Source: Pseudomonas sp. B28(2017)
GTDB lineage: Bacteria; Pseudomonadota; Gammaproteobacteria; Pseudomonadales; Pseudomonadaceae
Direction: 5' to 3'
Assembly: GCF_002113025.1 (NCBI RefSeq)
Contig: NZ_NEJH01000012.1
Coordinates: 62,001-126,000, forward strand
Length of the DNA stretch: 64,000 nt
Each line of letters begins with the position of its first letter. Within the stretch, counting starts at the first letter, position 1. Below are positions 34,640-43,111 of the stretch, in pieces. A model generated the notes under the pieces. That model ran no database searches and was not told where the DNA came from. It saw only the letters and a list, made by a program, of their open reading frames with translations. The translations under genes were made by a program, and so were the position numbers.

Positions 34640-35144
34640 TGCCGTTGGCCGTTTCGGACGGCTGAGCTGGCTCTGGTTGAGTTTGCTGGTCCTGGTCATC
34701 GACCAGGCCAGCAAGTTCTACTTCGAAGGCAAGCTCCAGATGTACCAGCAGATTGTAATCATCCCCGATTACTTCAGCTGGACCCTGGCCTACAACACTG
34801 GCGCGGCGTTCAGCTTCCTGGCTGACAGCTCCGGCTGGCAGCGCTGGCTGTTCGCGTTGATCGCTGTCGTGGTCAGTGCGGTGTTGGTGGTGTGGCTCAA
34901 GCGTCTGGGGCGTAACGAGACCTGGCTGGCGGTTGCGCTGGCACTGGTGCTCGGCGGCGCGCTGGGCAATCTGTATGACCGCATTGCCCTGGGCCATGTG
35001 ATCGATTTCATTCTGGTGCATTGGCAGAACCGCTGGTATTTCCCTGCGTTCAACTTTGCCGACAGTGCTATCACTGTCGGCGCTGTCATGCTGGCACTGG
35101 ATATGTTCAAAAGTAAAAAGACCGGAGAAACCGTTCATGACTGA
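34632..35144 (+). CDS. lspA: lipoprotein signal peptidase (signal peptidase II)
   Basis: This inner-membrane aspartyl protease cuts prolipoproteins before the lipid-bearing cysteine. The 170 residues hold four membrane helices. Family motifs are VIDQASKFY near the start, [10 protein letters not shown], and the two catalytic aspartates in GNLYDRI and [11 protein letters not shown]. The ATG at 34632 overlaps the end of ileS, and the gene's end overlaps fkpB, so translation is likely coupled. Confidence 0.95.
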   Translation: MPNAVGRFGRLSWLWLSLLVLVIDQASKFYFEGKLQMYQQIVIIPDYFSWTLAYNTGAAFSFLADSSGWQRWLFALIAVVVSAVLVVWLKRLGRNETWLAVALALVLGGALGNLYDRIALGHVIDFILVHWQNRWYFPAFNFADSAITVGAVMLALDMFKSKKTGETVHD

Positions 35145-35589
35145 ACAGGTATTGGCTGAGCAACGTATCGGCCAGAACACGGAAGTCACCTTGCATTTCG
35201 CATTGCGCCTGGAAAACGGCGACACGGTGGACAGCACCTTCGACAAGGCCCCGGCGACCTTCAAGGTCGGTGATGGCAATCTGTTGCCAGGTTTCGAAGC
35301 AGCCTTGTTTGGTTTCAAGGCCGGTGACAAGCGTACACTGAGCATCGAGCCGGAAAATGCTTTCGGTCAGCCTAACCCGCAAAACGTGCAGATCATCCCG
35401 CGCTCACAGTTCCAGAACATGGAACTGTCGCCTGGCTTGCTGGTGATCTTCAACGATGCAGCCAATACCGAGTTGCCGGGCGTGGTCAAGGAGTTCGACG
35501 ATGCGCAAGTGACCGTCGACTTCAACCACCCGCTGGCGGGCAAGACGCTGACCTTTGATGTGGAAATCATTTCCGTCAAAGCGCTGTAA
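35137..35589 (+). CDS. fkpB: FKBP-type prolyl isomerase SlpA/FkpB
   Basis: The 150-residue FKBP has the SlyD-like fold: VTLHFALRLENGDTVDSTFD, GDGNLLPGFEAALFGFKAGD, and then the inserted flap (about residues 75-125) with chaperone function. It lacks the metal-binding histidine tail of SlyD. Its start overlaps lspA by eight bases. The order ileS-lspA-fkpB-ispH is conserved in many gammaproteobacteria. Confidence 0.93.
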   Translation: MTEQVLAEQRIGQNTEVTLHFALRLENGDTVDSTFDKAPATFKVGDGNLLPGFEAALFGFKAGDKRTLSIEPENAFGQPNPQNVQIIPRSQFQNMELSPGLLVIFNDAANTELPGVVKEFDDAQVTVDFNHPLAGKTLTFDVEIISVKAL

Positions 35590-35597
35590 CTGCTTTT

Positions 35598-35698
35598 CTG
35601 TAGGAGCGAGCTCGCTCGCGATGATCGTTAACGAATACGCGTTCTTCTGGATTAACGCGTTGTCCTTTAGTTTTTCGCGAGCAAGCTCGCTCCTACAG
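35598..35698. repeat. REP doublet / REPIN (TGTAGGAGCGAGC type)
   Basis: CTGTAGGAGCGAGCTCGCTC is inverted at the right, closing GCTCGCTCCTACAG. It sits between fkpB and ispH and would place a double hairpin inside the operon transcript. Confidence 0.9.
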
Positions 35699-35718
35699 GG
35701 CAAGATACGAGGCACAGC

Positions 35719-36666
35719 ATGCAAATCAAACTCGCCAATCCCCGTGGCTTCTGCGCCGGTGTGGACCGGGCGATCGAAATCGTCAACCGCGCCCTGGAAG
35801 TCTTCGGGCCGCCGATCTACGTACGGCATGAAGTGGTCCACAACAAATTTGTCGTTGAGGACCTGCGCTCCCGTGGTGCGATCTTCGTCGAAGAGCTGGA
35901 TCAGGTACCGGACGACGTCATCGTGATCTTCAGTGCCCACGGCGTTTCCCAGGCCGTGCGCAGTGAAGCGGCTGGTCGTGGACTGAAAGTATTCGACGCC
36001 ACCTGCCCGCTGGTGACCAAAGTCCACATCGAAGTGGCGCGCTACAGCCGTGACGGTCGTGAATGCATTCTCATCGGCCACGCCGGTCACCCGGAAGTCG
36101 AAGGCACCATGGGCCAGTACGATGCCAGCAATGGCGGCGCGATCTACCTGGTCGAAGACGAGAAAGATGTCGCGGCGTTGCAGGTAAACAACCCTGAAAA
36201 GCTCGCCTTCGTGACCCAGACCACCTTGTCGATGGACGACACCAGCCGTGTTATCGACGCCCTGCGTTCGCGCTTCCCGGCCATCGGTGGGCCGCGCAAG
36301 GACGACATTTGCTACGCCACGCAAAACCGTCAGGACGCGGTCAAGCAACTGGCCGACGAGTGCGACGTGGTGCTGGTGGTCGGCAGCCCGAACAGCTCCA
36401 ACTCCAATCGCCTGCGCGAATTGGCAGAACGCATGTCCACTCCCGCCTACCTGATCGACGGTGCCGAAGACCTGCAAAAGAGCTGGTTCGACGGTGTCGA
36501 GCGTATCGGCATCACCGCTGGCGCCTCCGCCCCGGAAGTCCTGGTGCGTGGCGTGATCCAGCAATTGCAGGCCTGGGGGGCTACTGGCGCCGATGAATTG
36601 GCCGGTCGCGAGGAGAACATCACGTTCTCGATGCCTAAAGAACTGCGCGTTCGCTCGTTGCTCTGA
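35719..36666 (+). CDS. ispH: 4-hydroxy-3-methylbut-2-enyl diphosphate reductase
   Basis: The 315-residue iron-sulphur enzyme performs the last step of the MEP pathway, giving isopentenyl and dimethylallyl diphosphate. The three cluster cysteines are visible in [25 protein letters not shown] and the [14 protein letters not shown] segment. The PNSSNSNRL loop binds the diphosphate. Its last 32 bases overlap the end of the convergent fimT gene. Confidence 0.96.
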   Translation: MQIKLANPRGFCAGVDRAIEIVNRALEVFGPPIYVRHEVVHNKFVVEDLRSRGAIFVEELDQVPDDVIVIFSAHGVSQAVRSEAAGRGLKVFDATCPLVTKVHIEVARYSRDGRECILIGHAGHPEVEGTMGQYDASNGGAIYLVEDEKDVAALQVNNPEKLAFVTQTTLSMDDTSRVIDALRSRFPAIGGPRKDDICYATQNRQDAVKQLADECDVVLVVGSPNSSNSNRLRELAERMSTPAYLIDGAEDLQKSWFDGVERIGITAGASAPEVLVRGVIQQLQAWGATGADELAGREENITFSMPKELRVRSLL

Positions 36667-37174
36667 TTTTCTTCCTTTCTTCGCATAACGCCTGCGCAGC
36701 CTTGTCGCTGCGCAGGCTGACGCGACCGGTCCGCGCCAACACCACCTGATATTGGCTCACCGGCTCGCGGATTGCACAAATGTGCAATGTCCCTCCAATC
36801 AGTGATTCGCCCTGGCCTCTGAATCGTATAGAGCGTTCGACCGGACCGTTCCCCACAATCGACACGCGTGTGCCGTTCTGGCGTTCGGCCAACAGTGGAT
36901 TGTTGCTGTCCATATCCCCCTTGCCGCTGACATCCAGAATGATCCGCCAGCCCTGGCTCCAGTCGCCATTGATGCCATGAATCACCACGGCCTGGTTGCG
37001 GACGATGGCTTCGGTTCGGGCGGTGCGAATACCGCTGAAAAGAGCCTGTGCCGCTTGCTCTCTCTGGTTCGACTCGATCAGCGTTGCGAACGCTGGACTG
37101 ACCAGTTGCAGAACAATTCCTGTAATTGCCAGTCCCATGAGCAGTTCGATCAGGCTGAAGCCTTGTTGCCGCAT
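36635..37174 (-). CDS. fimT: FimT-type minor pseudopilin
   Basis: The 179-residue protein has a class III signal: short basic leader MRQQG followed by [19 protein letters not shown], with the conserved glutamate at mature position 5. PilD would cut after the glycine. The C-terminal part is the GspH/FimT beta domain. The ATG at 37174 has GGAGGGA upstream. It is divergent from the fimU-pilE operon and convergent with ispH. In P. aeruginosa FimT is dispensable for twitching; in other species it binds DNA for transformation. Confidence 0.88.
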   Translation of the reverse strand: MRQQGFSLIELLMGLAITGIVLQLVSPAFATLIESNQREQAAQALFSGIRTARTEAIVRNQAVVIHGINGDWSQGWRIILDVSGKGDMDSNNPLLAERQNGTRVSIVGNGPVERSIRFRGQGESLIGGTLHICAIREPVSQYQVVLARTGRVSLRSDKAAQALCEERKKIRATSERAVL

Positions 37175-37302
37175 GACATCTCCCTCCGTGGCGTGCTGTG
37201 GCTCGCGCAATCCCTGCGCAAGAAATGGCATCACAAACGTAGCGCATCGCTCGAATTGTGCCGCGCAAGAGCAGGTATAGCCGAAGGAAACAGAAGGCCC
37301 CG

Positions 37303-37776
37303 ATGGATCATCGTACAAAAGGTTTCACGCTGATCGAGTTACTGGTCGCGATCGCGATCCTTCTGATTCTGCTGACTCTGGCTGTCCCGGCGTTTACCCG
37401 CTCGATGCAAACGACGAGGGCTGATACTGAAATCGCTGATCTGCGACGAGCCCTGAATTTTGCCCGGCTCGAAGCCATCGATCGGGGCAATGCCACACGG
37501 GTGCGTCCGACGGCCGGTGGGGATGTCTGGAGTGGGGAGCTGGCGGTCTACGATGGTACTGGCGCTTTGGCCAATGTATTGCGGGTTGTTCCGGCGATGA
37601 GCGACGGCGCAACTCTGACGCTAACCTCGGGCGTGACTGCCATCGATTTCAACGGTATGGGCGGATTGTCATCACCGTCCTCAGAGGTGGTGATCAGCTA
37701 TGGGCGGGGTGCTCAAGGCAGGACGCTGAAAGTGTGTTTGAACGGACGAATTCTATTGGGTGGAAGTTGCGGATGA
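37303..37776 (+). CDS. fimU: minor pilin FimU
   Basis: The 157-residue protein has the type III leader MDHRTKG and FTLIELLVAIAILLILLTL, followed by a GspH-like globular domain with a C-terminal cysteine pair. Minor pilins FimU, PilV, PilW, PilX and PilE prime pilus assembly at the tip. The ATG at 37303 has AAGGC-type spacing upstream. Its stop overlaps the pilV start (ATGA). It is the first gene of the minor pilin operon. Confidence 0.85.
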   Translation: MDHRTKGFTLIELLVAIAILLILLTLAVPAFTRSMQTTRADTEIADLRRALNFARLEAIDRGNATRVRPTAGGDVWSGELAVYDGTGALANVLRVVPAMSDGATLTLTSGVTAIDFNGMGGLSSPSSEVVISYGRGAQGRTLKVCLNGRILLGGSCG

Positions 37777-38222
37777 GGATAGGAAGCCAAGGCACGCAGA
37801 AGGGCATGACGCTGGTTGAAGTCCTGGTGGCATTAGTCATTCTGGGGGTGGGGTTGCTAGGGGGCGCGGCGTTTCAGCTCAATGCGCTGAAGTACACGGA
37901 CAGTGCGCGCATGACCAGTCAGGCCAGTTTTATCGCCTACGACATGATGGACCGCATTCGCGCCAACGCCGCTGCGGACTACACCATCGCGCCGCCGGCT
38001 ACGGGTAATCCGGGTGTTGCCCGGGATCAGGACCTGTTCGACTTCAATTCCAACATTGTCAGCTCGCTCGGAGCCACCGCGACGGGCAGTGTCACCGTCA
38101 ATCAGCAGGTGTACACCATCACGATTACCTGGGACGACTCACGGGCTGCGAATGCTGCCGACTCGCGGCGCAGCTTCGTCCTGACCAGCCGCACGTCCAT
38201 TGATCCGGTGGTGATCCCGTGA
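37773..38222 (+). CDS. pilV: minor pilin PilV
   Basis: The 149-residue protein carries GMTLVEVLVALVILGVGLLG, with the glutamate at mature position 5 and the PilV-type LGGAAFQLNALK continuation. A short basic leader of about 12 residues precedes it. It belongs to the minor pilin tip complex. The start overlaps fimU and its stop overlaps the GTG start of pilW, so the operon is tightly coupled. Confidence 0.88.
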   Translation: MRIGSQGTQKGMTLVEVLVALVILGVGLLGGAAFQLNALKYTDSARMTSQASFIAYDMMDRIRANAAADYTIAPPATGNPGVARDQDLFDFNSNIVSSLGATATGSVTVNQQVYTITITWDDSRAANAADSRRSFVLTSRTSIDPVVIP

Positions 38223-38926
38223 GTCGTCGCAGCAGAGGCTTTGGCCTGGTCGAGTTGCTGATCGCCCTGGTATTGAGCCTGATCGTGGTGCTGGGCGTGG
38301 TGCAGGTTTTCATCGCGGCCAAAAACACTTATCTCAGTCAGAATGCAGCCGCGAACATGCAGGAGGACGCACGTTTCGTGTTGAGCAAAATGATTCAGGA
38401 AATCCGCATGGTCGGGATGTTCGGTTGCCTGGAAACGATCACTGATTCAAGTAAGAAAAGTGATTTCCATAGCAATCGTATAACGCCGATCCGTTGGGAC
38501 AGTGGCAGTCGCAGTTTGACGCTGGTTACGGCGGATGTTGGCGGCAATGGCGGCAAGCCGGACTGGACCGTGCTTTCCGATTGTCGAAACAATTCGACGG
38601 CCTACAGCGACAGTGCGACTCCTGTGGCAGGGCAACTGGCCTTTCCAATACGGCAACTGACCTACAGCTTCAGCAACAACCAACTGCTTATGAGGGGCGG
38701 GGCCGCAGCAATGCAGGTATTGGTGGACAACGTAAGCGCTTTTGACGTGAGCTTCGGCCTGGCCAGCACTGCCACTGATCTGGCTGCCTCCCGCTACAGC
38801 AGCAACCCACCGGATCCTGCGCTGATTCGTAGCGTTCGCCTGAGCCTGACGCTCACCGATCGGAACCACCGGGTGAGCAATCAAACCTTCAACGCAGTGG
38901 CCGCTCTGCGCAACCGCTTGCCATGA
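38219..38926 (+). CDS. pilW: minor pilin PilW
   Basis: The 235-residue protein starts with GTG overlapping the pilV stop. The leader MSRRSRG precedes FGLVELLIALVLSLIVVLG with Glu5 conserved. The following NTYLSQNAAANMQEDARFVL is typical of PilW. It forms part of the initiating minor-pilin complex in the inner membrane and at the pilus tip. Confidence 0.88.
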   Translation: MSRRSRGFGLVELLIALVLSLIVVLGVVQVFIAAKNTYLSQNAAANMQEDARFVLSKMIQEIRMVGMFGCLETITDSSKKSDFHSNRITPIRWDSGSRSLTLVTADVGGNGGKPDWTVLSDCRNNSTAYSDSATPVAGQLAFPIRQLTYSFSNNQLLMRGGAAAMQVLVDNVSAFDVSFGLASTATDLAASRYSSNPPDPALIRSVRLSLTLTDRNHRVSNQTFNAVAALRNRLP

Positions 38927-38936
38927 GGGAATGTCA

Positions 38937-39416
38937 ATGAACCGTTCTCCCATGACGTATTACACCCAGCGCGGCATGGCGCTGCTGGTCAGTCTGGTGT
39001 TTTTGCTCTTGTTGACACTGATTGGTCTTTCATCGATTCAAAGCGCCACCCTGCAGGAAAAAATGGCCGGTAGCGTCGCCTTGCGCAATCAGTCGTTTCA
39101 GAGTGCCGAAGCCGCATTGCGGGTGGGCGAGAGTGCAGTGCAACGGGACAGTTATGTGCTACCCGTTTGTAGCGGCATCGTTCAATGTGCACCGCCGTCC
39201 GAGTCCTCGACAATTACCGCTGCCGGTTTCAGCGCCTCGTCCGGAGTGACCTGGATAGCATCGGGCAACGGCTTTTATGGCGTGCAAAACATCGGTGTCA
39301 GCCAAGATGCGGTGAATGTGCCAATCAATACCCAGGCGACGTTGTATCGGGTAACGGCAGTAGGCATTGCGGGTCATTCGCGCAGTGTGGTGGAGAGCAT
39401 CTATGCGAAGTACTGA
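38937..39416 (+). CDS. pilX: minor pilin PilX
   Basis: The 159-residue protein has the PilX pattern RGMALLVSLVFLLLLTLIGL followed by SIQSATLQEKMAGSVALRNQ; it lacks the usual Glu5 as PilX proteins do. GAGGGA lies six bases before the ATG at 38937, which is preferred over the ATG two codons upstream. The last 14 bases overlap the next gene. In P. aeruginosa PilX works together with PilY1, which is not encoded here. Confidence 0.85.
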   Translation: MNRSPMTYYTQRGMALLVSLVFLLLLTLIGLSSIQSATLQEKMAGSVALRNQSFQSAEAALRVGESAVQRDSYVLPVCSGIVQCAPPSESSTITAAGFSASSGVTWIASGNGFYGVQNIGVSQDAVNVPINTQATLYRVTAVGIAGHSRSVVESIYAKY

Positions 39417-39816
39417 GAGATACATCCGGCGGTGGTCACAATTGTTCGGCGTATTGGTCGCGCTGAACCTGTCGGTGTCGGCGCACGCTGCCACTCCACC
39501 GGATTCGCCAGCACTGAACCGGCCAACCTGCCTGGCGAGTGGTAACTGGTACGGGTTCTACCACAGCAATCAGGGATTGAAAGCCGTCTGCCTGAGGCTG
39601 CCCGATGCAATCAGCGTTAAGATGCTCGACAGCAACGACGATGGCGTGGTCGACAGCATCGACACGCTGTCCGATGGCGTGATCTTTGTTGGTGAGCATT
39701 CGACCCAGGACATCAGCGACAATGGCGGGGCCGTGAACGATGCCACTGGCGACGATACGCCGGGGATGGAAAAATCCGGCGATAGCCGTCGCATCATGTG
39801 GCGACAAATACAGTAA
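39403..39816 (+). CDS. small secreted protein in the pilY1 position, with a PilY1-like calcium loop
   Basis: The 137-residue product has a signal peptide (about residues 1-29, ending SAHAA) and so is exported. Two cysteines (PTCLAS and AVCLRL) may pair. The loop DSNDDGVVD at about residues 77-85 fits the Dx[DN]xDGxxD calcium pattern, and D, N, D and D are spaced as in the known PilY1 site. The C-terminus RRIMWRQIQ resembles the ends of PilY1 proteins as I remember them. In P. aeruginosa this slot holds pilY1 (about 1160 residues) and pilY2. It may be a shrunken PilY1 or a PilY2-like protein. Its start overlaps pilX by 14 bases, so it is a stable operon member. Confidence 0.6.
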   Translation: MRSTERYIRRWSQLFGVLVALNLSVSAHAATPPDSPALNRPTCLASGNWYGFYHSNQGLKAVCLRLPDAISVKMLDSNDDGVVDSIDTLSDGVIFVGEHSTQDISDNGGAVNDATGDDTPGMEKSGDSRRIMWRQIQ

Positions 39817-39830
39817 GTGAGAGTTGAGGC

Positions 39831-40232
39831 ATGCGTAGTACCAACCGCGGTTTTACCCTGATCGAAATCATGATCGTGATTGCGATCATCGGGATGGTCA
39901 TGACCATTGCTGCCCCGAGTTTAACCGAGTACCTGAACAAGGGCCGTCGCGCAGAAGTGGCGGGGCTGCTCTCGGAGCAGGCGCAGATCCTGGAGCGCTT
40001 CTACTCGCAGAAAAATGTCTACACCGATGCGACGGGCCTCAGTGCCGGCAATGATTACTACAGCATCACTCCGGCCCTGACCGACCAGGCCTTTCTGCTG
40101 ACGGCGGTGCGCAAAGCTGGCACGAGCATGGCCACTGACAAGTGCGGTGATCTGACCATCACCAACACTGGTGTCCTCGGAATGGTCAACGCAAAATCCG
40201 GCCTGACCAGCAAAGATTGCTGGGGGCGCTGA
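39831..40232 (+). CDS. pilE: minor pilin PilE
   Basis: The 133-residue pilin has the leader MRSTNRG, then FTLIEIMIVIAIIGMVMTI with Glu5, and the PilE-like continuation YLNKGRRAEVAGLLSEQAQ. Two cysteines (DKCGDL and KDCWGR) should form the C-terminal disulphide loop. It is the last gene of the minor pilin operon, 14 bases after the small secreted protein. Confidence 0.88.
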   Translation: MRSTNRGFTLIEIMIVIAIIGMVMTIAAPSLTEYLNKGRRAEVAGLLSEQAQILERFYSQKNVYTDATGLSAGNDYYSITPALTDQAFLLTAVRKAGTSMATDKCGDLTITNTGVLGMVNAKSGLTSKDCWGR

Positions 40233-40288
40233 GTTTCCTTTTCGGGTGTCCTTTACATCCTCTGTCTATTTAACGATTGGATCAGAAC

Positions 40289-41389
40289 ATGACCAGGCAA
40301 CAGCAAGTGGTGATTGTCGGCGGTGGAGTGATTGGTTTGCTGACGGCCTTCAATCTCGCCTCCGAAGTGCAAAGCGTTGTGCTACTGGATCGCTCGAGCG
40401 TTGGCCAGGAGTCGTCCTGGGCCGGCGGCGGCATCGTTTCGCCGCTTTACCCGTGGCGCTACAGCCCGGCGGTCACCGCGTTGGCTCACTGGTCCCAGGA
40501 CTTTTATCCACAATTGGGCGAGCGCTTGTTTGCCGCCACCGGCGTTGATCCTGAAGTGCACACCACCGGTCTGTACTGGCTGGATCTGGATGACGAGGCT
40601 GAAGCGCTGGCCTGGGCTGCCCGGGAACATCGGCCGTTGAGTGCGGTGGATATCTCTGCAGCGCACGACGCCGTACCGGTACTGGGCGGTGGTTTTTCCC
40701 GGGCGATCTACATGGCCGACGTCGCCAACGTACGTAATCCGCGTCTGGTGAAGTCGCTCAAGGCCGCGTTGCTGGCGCTGCCGAACGTGACGATCCATGA
40801 GCAGTGCGAAGTCAGCGGGTTTGTTCGTGACGGCAATAAAGTGGTCGGCGTGCAGACCTCCACAGGTACTGTCCTGGGCGATCAAGTCGTCCTGACGGCG
40901 GGGGCCTGGAGCGGTGATTTGCTCAAGCATCTTGATCTGACGCTGCCGGTCGAGCCGGTGAAAGGGCAGATGATTCTCTACAAGTGTGCGGCGGATTTCC
41001 TGCCGAGCATGGTCCTGGCCAAGGGCCGTTATGCGATTCCCCGGCGCGATGGACACATACTGATCGGCAGTACGCTGGAGCATGAAGGCTTTGACAAGAC
41101 GCCGACCGGGTCGGCGCTGGAAAGCCTGAAGGCATCCGCGGTGGAGTTGATCCCGGCGCTGGCCGATGCCGAAGTGGTGGGGCATTGGGCCGGATTGCGC
41201 CCGGGATCACCAGAGGGCATTCCTTACATCGGCCCGGTGCCGGGGTTTGACGGGCTCTGGCTCAACTGCGGCCATTACCGTAACGGGCTGGTGCTGGCGC
41301 CGGCATCATGCCAGTTGTTTGCCGATGTGATGCTGGGCCGGGCGCCAATTATCGATCCGGCGCCTTATGCGCCTGCCGGGCGGTTCTGA
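40289..41389 (+). CDS. thiO: glycine oxidase ThiO-type FAD oxidase
   Basis: The 366-residue flavoprotein oxidises glycine to glyoxylate imine for thiazole synthesis in thiamine production. The FAD-binding dinucleotide fold shows VVIVGGGVIGLLTAFNLA, and the DAO family C-terminal segment has GLRPGSPEGIPYIGPVPG and CGHYRNGLVLAP. The ATG at 40289 is preferred over an in-frame TTG four codons upstream. It is convergent with pilR. P. aeruginosa has the same gene at this place. Confidence 0.88.
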   Translation: MTRQQQVVIVGGGVIGLLTAFNLASEVQSVVLLDRSSVGQESSWAGGGIVSPLYPWRYSPAVTALAHWSQDFYPQLGERLFAATGVDPEVHTTGLYWLDLDDEAEALAWAAREHRPLSAVDISAAHDAVPVLGGGFSRAIYMADVANVRNPRLVKSLKAALLALPNVTIHEQCEVSGFVRDGNKVVGVQTSTGTVLGDQVVLTAGAWSGDLLKHLDLTLPVEPVKGQMILYKCAADFLPSMVLAKGRYAIPRRDGHILIGSTLEHEGFDKTPTGSALESLKASAVELIPALADAEVVGHWAGLRPGSPEGIPYIGPVPGFDGLWLNCGHYRNGLVLAPASCQLFADVMLGRAPIIDPAPYAPAGRF

Positions 41390-41398
41390 CTGGCGGAC

Positions 41399-41424
41399 TG
41401 TGGGAGGAGCCTGCTCGCGATGGG
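41399..41424. repeat. degenerate half REP
   Basis: CTGTGGGAGGAGCCTGCTCG followed by CGATGG resembles one arm of the REP elements seen elsewhere. It lacks its partner and has an extra G; it sits between thiO and pilR ends. Confidence 0.6.
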
Positions 41425-41428
41425 GGCG

Positions 41429-42766
41429 TCAATCCAGTCCCAGCTTCTTGAGCCGGTAACGCATCGACCTGAATGACAGATTCAACCGCTGAGCCGCCGC
41501 CGTGCGGTTCCAGCGGGTTTCCTCCAGGGCCTGGAGTAGCAGTTGGCGTTCGACGTTTTCCAGGTAGGTTTGCAGATTGTCGATCCGGGTCAGGTCCGGC
41601 AGGCCAGCTTCAGCCCCACAGTTACCTTCGGCCAGGCGTAGGTCGCCGGCTTCGATCTGATTGTTCTCACACAGGGTGTGCGCCCGTTCAAGCATGTTTT
41701 CCAGTTCCCGCACATTGCCCGGGAAGCGATAGTTTTTCAGCACATCGAGGGCGTGGGGGTGGAGTCTCGCCGCAGGTTGACCGGTATCGGCGGCCAGGCG
41801 CTTGAGCATGTGGCTGGCCAACATTTCGATATCGTCACGACGCTCGCGCAAGGGCGGCACCCGGAGTTCGATCACGTTCAAACGGTAGTAAAGGTCATGA
41901 CGAAATCGCCCGGCGGCGACTTCGGCGCCAAGGTCCTTGTGTGTGGCGCAGAGAATGCGCACATCCACCGCCACTTCCTGCTGCCCGCCGACGCTGCGTA
42001 CGGCTTTTTCCTGAATCGCGCGCAGCAGTTTGACCTGCATTGTCAGCGGCAGGTCAGCCACTTCGTCAAGGAGCAGGGTGCCGCCGTGAGCGGTCTGGAA
42101 CAGACCGGGTTTGTCTTCGATGGCGCCGCTGAAACTGCCTTTGCGGTGGCCGAAAAACTCGCTCTCCAACAGTTCCGAAGGAATCGCCGCGCAGTTGATC
42201 GGAATGAACGGCTGATTGGCGCGGGGGCTTTGATCATGAATCAGGCGCGCGACCAATTCCTTGCCGCTGCCGGATTCTCCGCTGATGTATACCGTCGCAT
42301 GGCTACTGGCCAGTTTTGTGATGTGTTTACGCAGGTTGCGCATGGGCAATGAGTCGCCCAGCAAACGACGATCGACGCCAACCCCGCGGGCAGGAAGCAG
42401 CAGGGCGCTGGTGACCAGTTCACGCAGGCGGGTAAGGTCCACCGGTTTGGTCAGGAGGTCGAATGCCCCGGCCTTGAGCACATCGATCGCGGTTTCGAGA
42501 CTGGCATAGGCGGTGATCATCGCCACTTGGACCTGCGGGTGACGTTGCTGGATGTGCTGTACCAGCTCCAGGCCGGTACCATCCGACAACTGCATGTCGG
42601 TCAGGCATAGATCGAAGCTTTCGCGTTTAAGCAGGGATTGCGCTTCGCCGACGTTGCGGGCGTTGAACGTCTCCAGCTTCATCCTTCCCAGGGTGATTTC
42701 CAGGAGTTCGCGTATGTCCGGTTCGTCATCGACGATCAAGACTTTTTGTCGTGGTCTCGTGTTCAA
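41429..42766 (-). CDS. pilR: sigma-54-dependent response regulator PilR
   Basis: The 445-residue activator turns on pilA with sigma-54 RNA polymerase. The receiver domain (1-115) has VLIVDDEPDIRELLEI, the phospho-acceptor in LCLTDMQLSDG and the lysine in LLTKPVD. The AAA+ domain (about 130-370) has Walker A GESGSGKE and Walker B GGTLLLDEVADL. The sigma-54 contact loop reads GSFSGA, with serine in place of the usual threonine of GAFTGA. The C-terminal Fis-type helix-turn-helix ends RWNRTAAAQRLNLSFRSMRY. The likely start is TTG at 42766, overlapping the stop of the pilS remnant (TTGA). Confidence 0.88.
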   Translation of the reverse strand: MNTRPRQKVLIVDDEPDIRELLEITLGRMKLETFNARNVGEAQSLLKRESFDLCLTDMQLSDGTGLELVQHIQQRHPQVQVAMITAYASLETAIDVLKAGAFDLLTKPVDLTRLRELVTSALLLPARGVGVDRRLLGDSLPMRNLRKHITKLASSHATVYISGESGSGKELVARLIHDQSPRANQPFIPINCAAIPSELLESEFFGHRKGSFSGAIEDKPGLFQTAHGGTLLLDEVADLPLTMQVKLLRAIQEKAVRSVGGQQEVAVDVRILCATHKDLGAEVAAGRFRHDLYYRLNVIELRVPPLRERRDDIEMLASHMLKRLAADTGQPAARLHPHALDVLKNYRFPGNVRELENMLERAHTLCENNQIEAGDLRLAEGNCGAEAGLPDLTRIDNLQTYLENVERQLLLQALEETRWNRTAAAQRLNLSFRSMRYRLKKLGLD

Positions 42767-43098
42767 CGTGGGTTCCGTCCGTGAGCAAAGGTCATGCAAA
42801 AGCAACCGCGTTCCTGGCGTGCCTTGAAGTCTAGGCGGGACAGAATGCTTTCGCCCGGCTCGCCGGACAGATAAGGCCCCAGGCCCTTGGTTTGGGGGGC
42901 GGGGGCTTCGTTATCGAGTGTTTCCAGTGATTTCGGATCGAGCCGTAGCGGCGACATTTGCTCGCGGCGCTGCAGCTGCAGGACGTGTTCGATTACCCGG
43001 TTCATTCGCAGAGTGTGGTCTTGAATAATCTGCGTCAGACGTCGATCGACGCCTTTCAGTTCCTTGGGTGCGCGCGATAGTCTTCAATCGGTCGCCAT
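42763..43098 (-). pseudogene. pilS: remnant of the pilS sensor kinase gene
   Basis: Reading 43080 to 42763 gives about 105 codons that match three separated parts of PilS. The first is the second half of the dimerisation domain (KGVDRRLTQIIQDHTLRMNR, then VIEHVLQL). Next is a short altered piece like the N box to G1 region (SLETLDNEAPAP). Last is the end of the ATPase domain (KGLGPYLSGEPGES ... RLDFKARQERGCFCMTFAHG). The N-terminal membrane and PAS regions, the phospho-acceptor histidine and most of the ATP-binding core are gone. An ATG at 43098 is followed after three codons by an in-frame TGA. A kinase of about 530 residues is expected. It overlaps pilR by TTGA. Confidence 0.85.
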
Positions 43099-43111
43099 TT
43101 CGGGTGGCACG

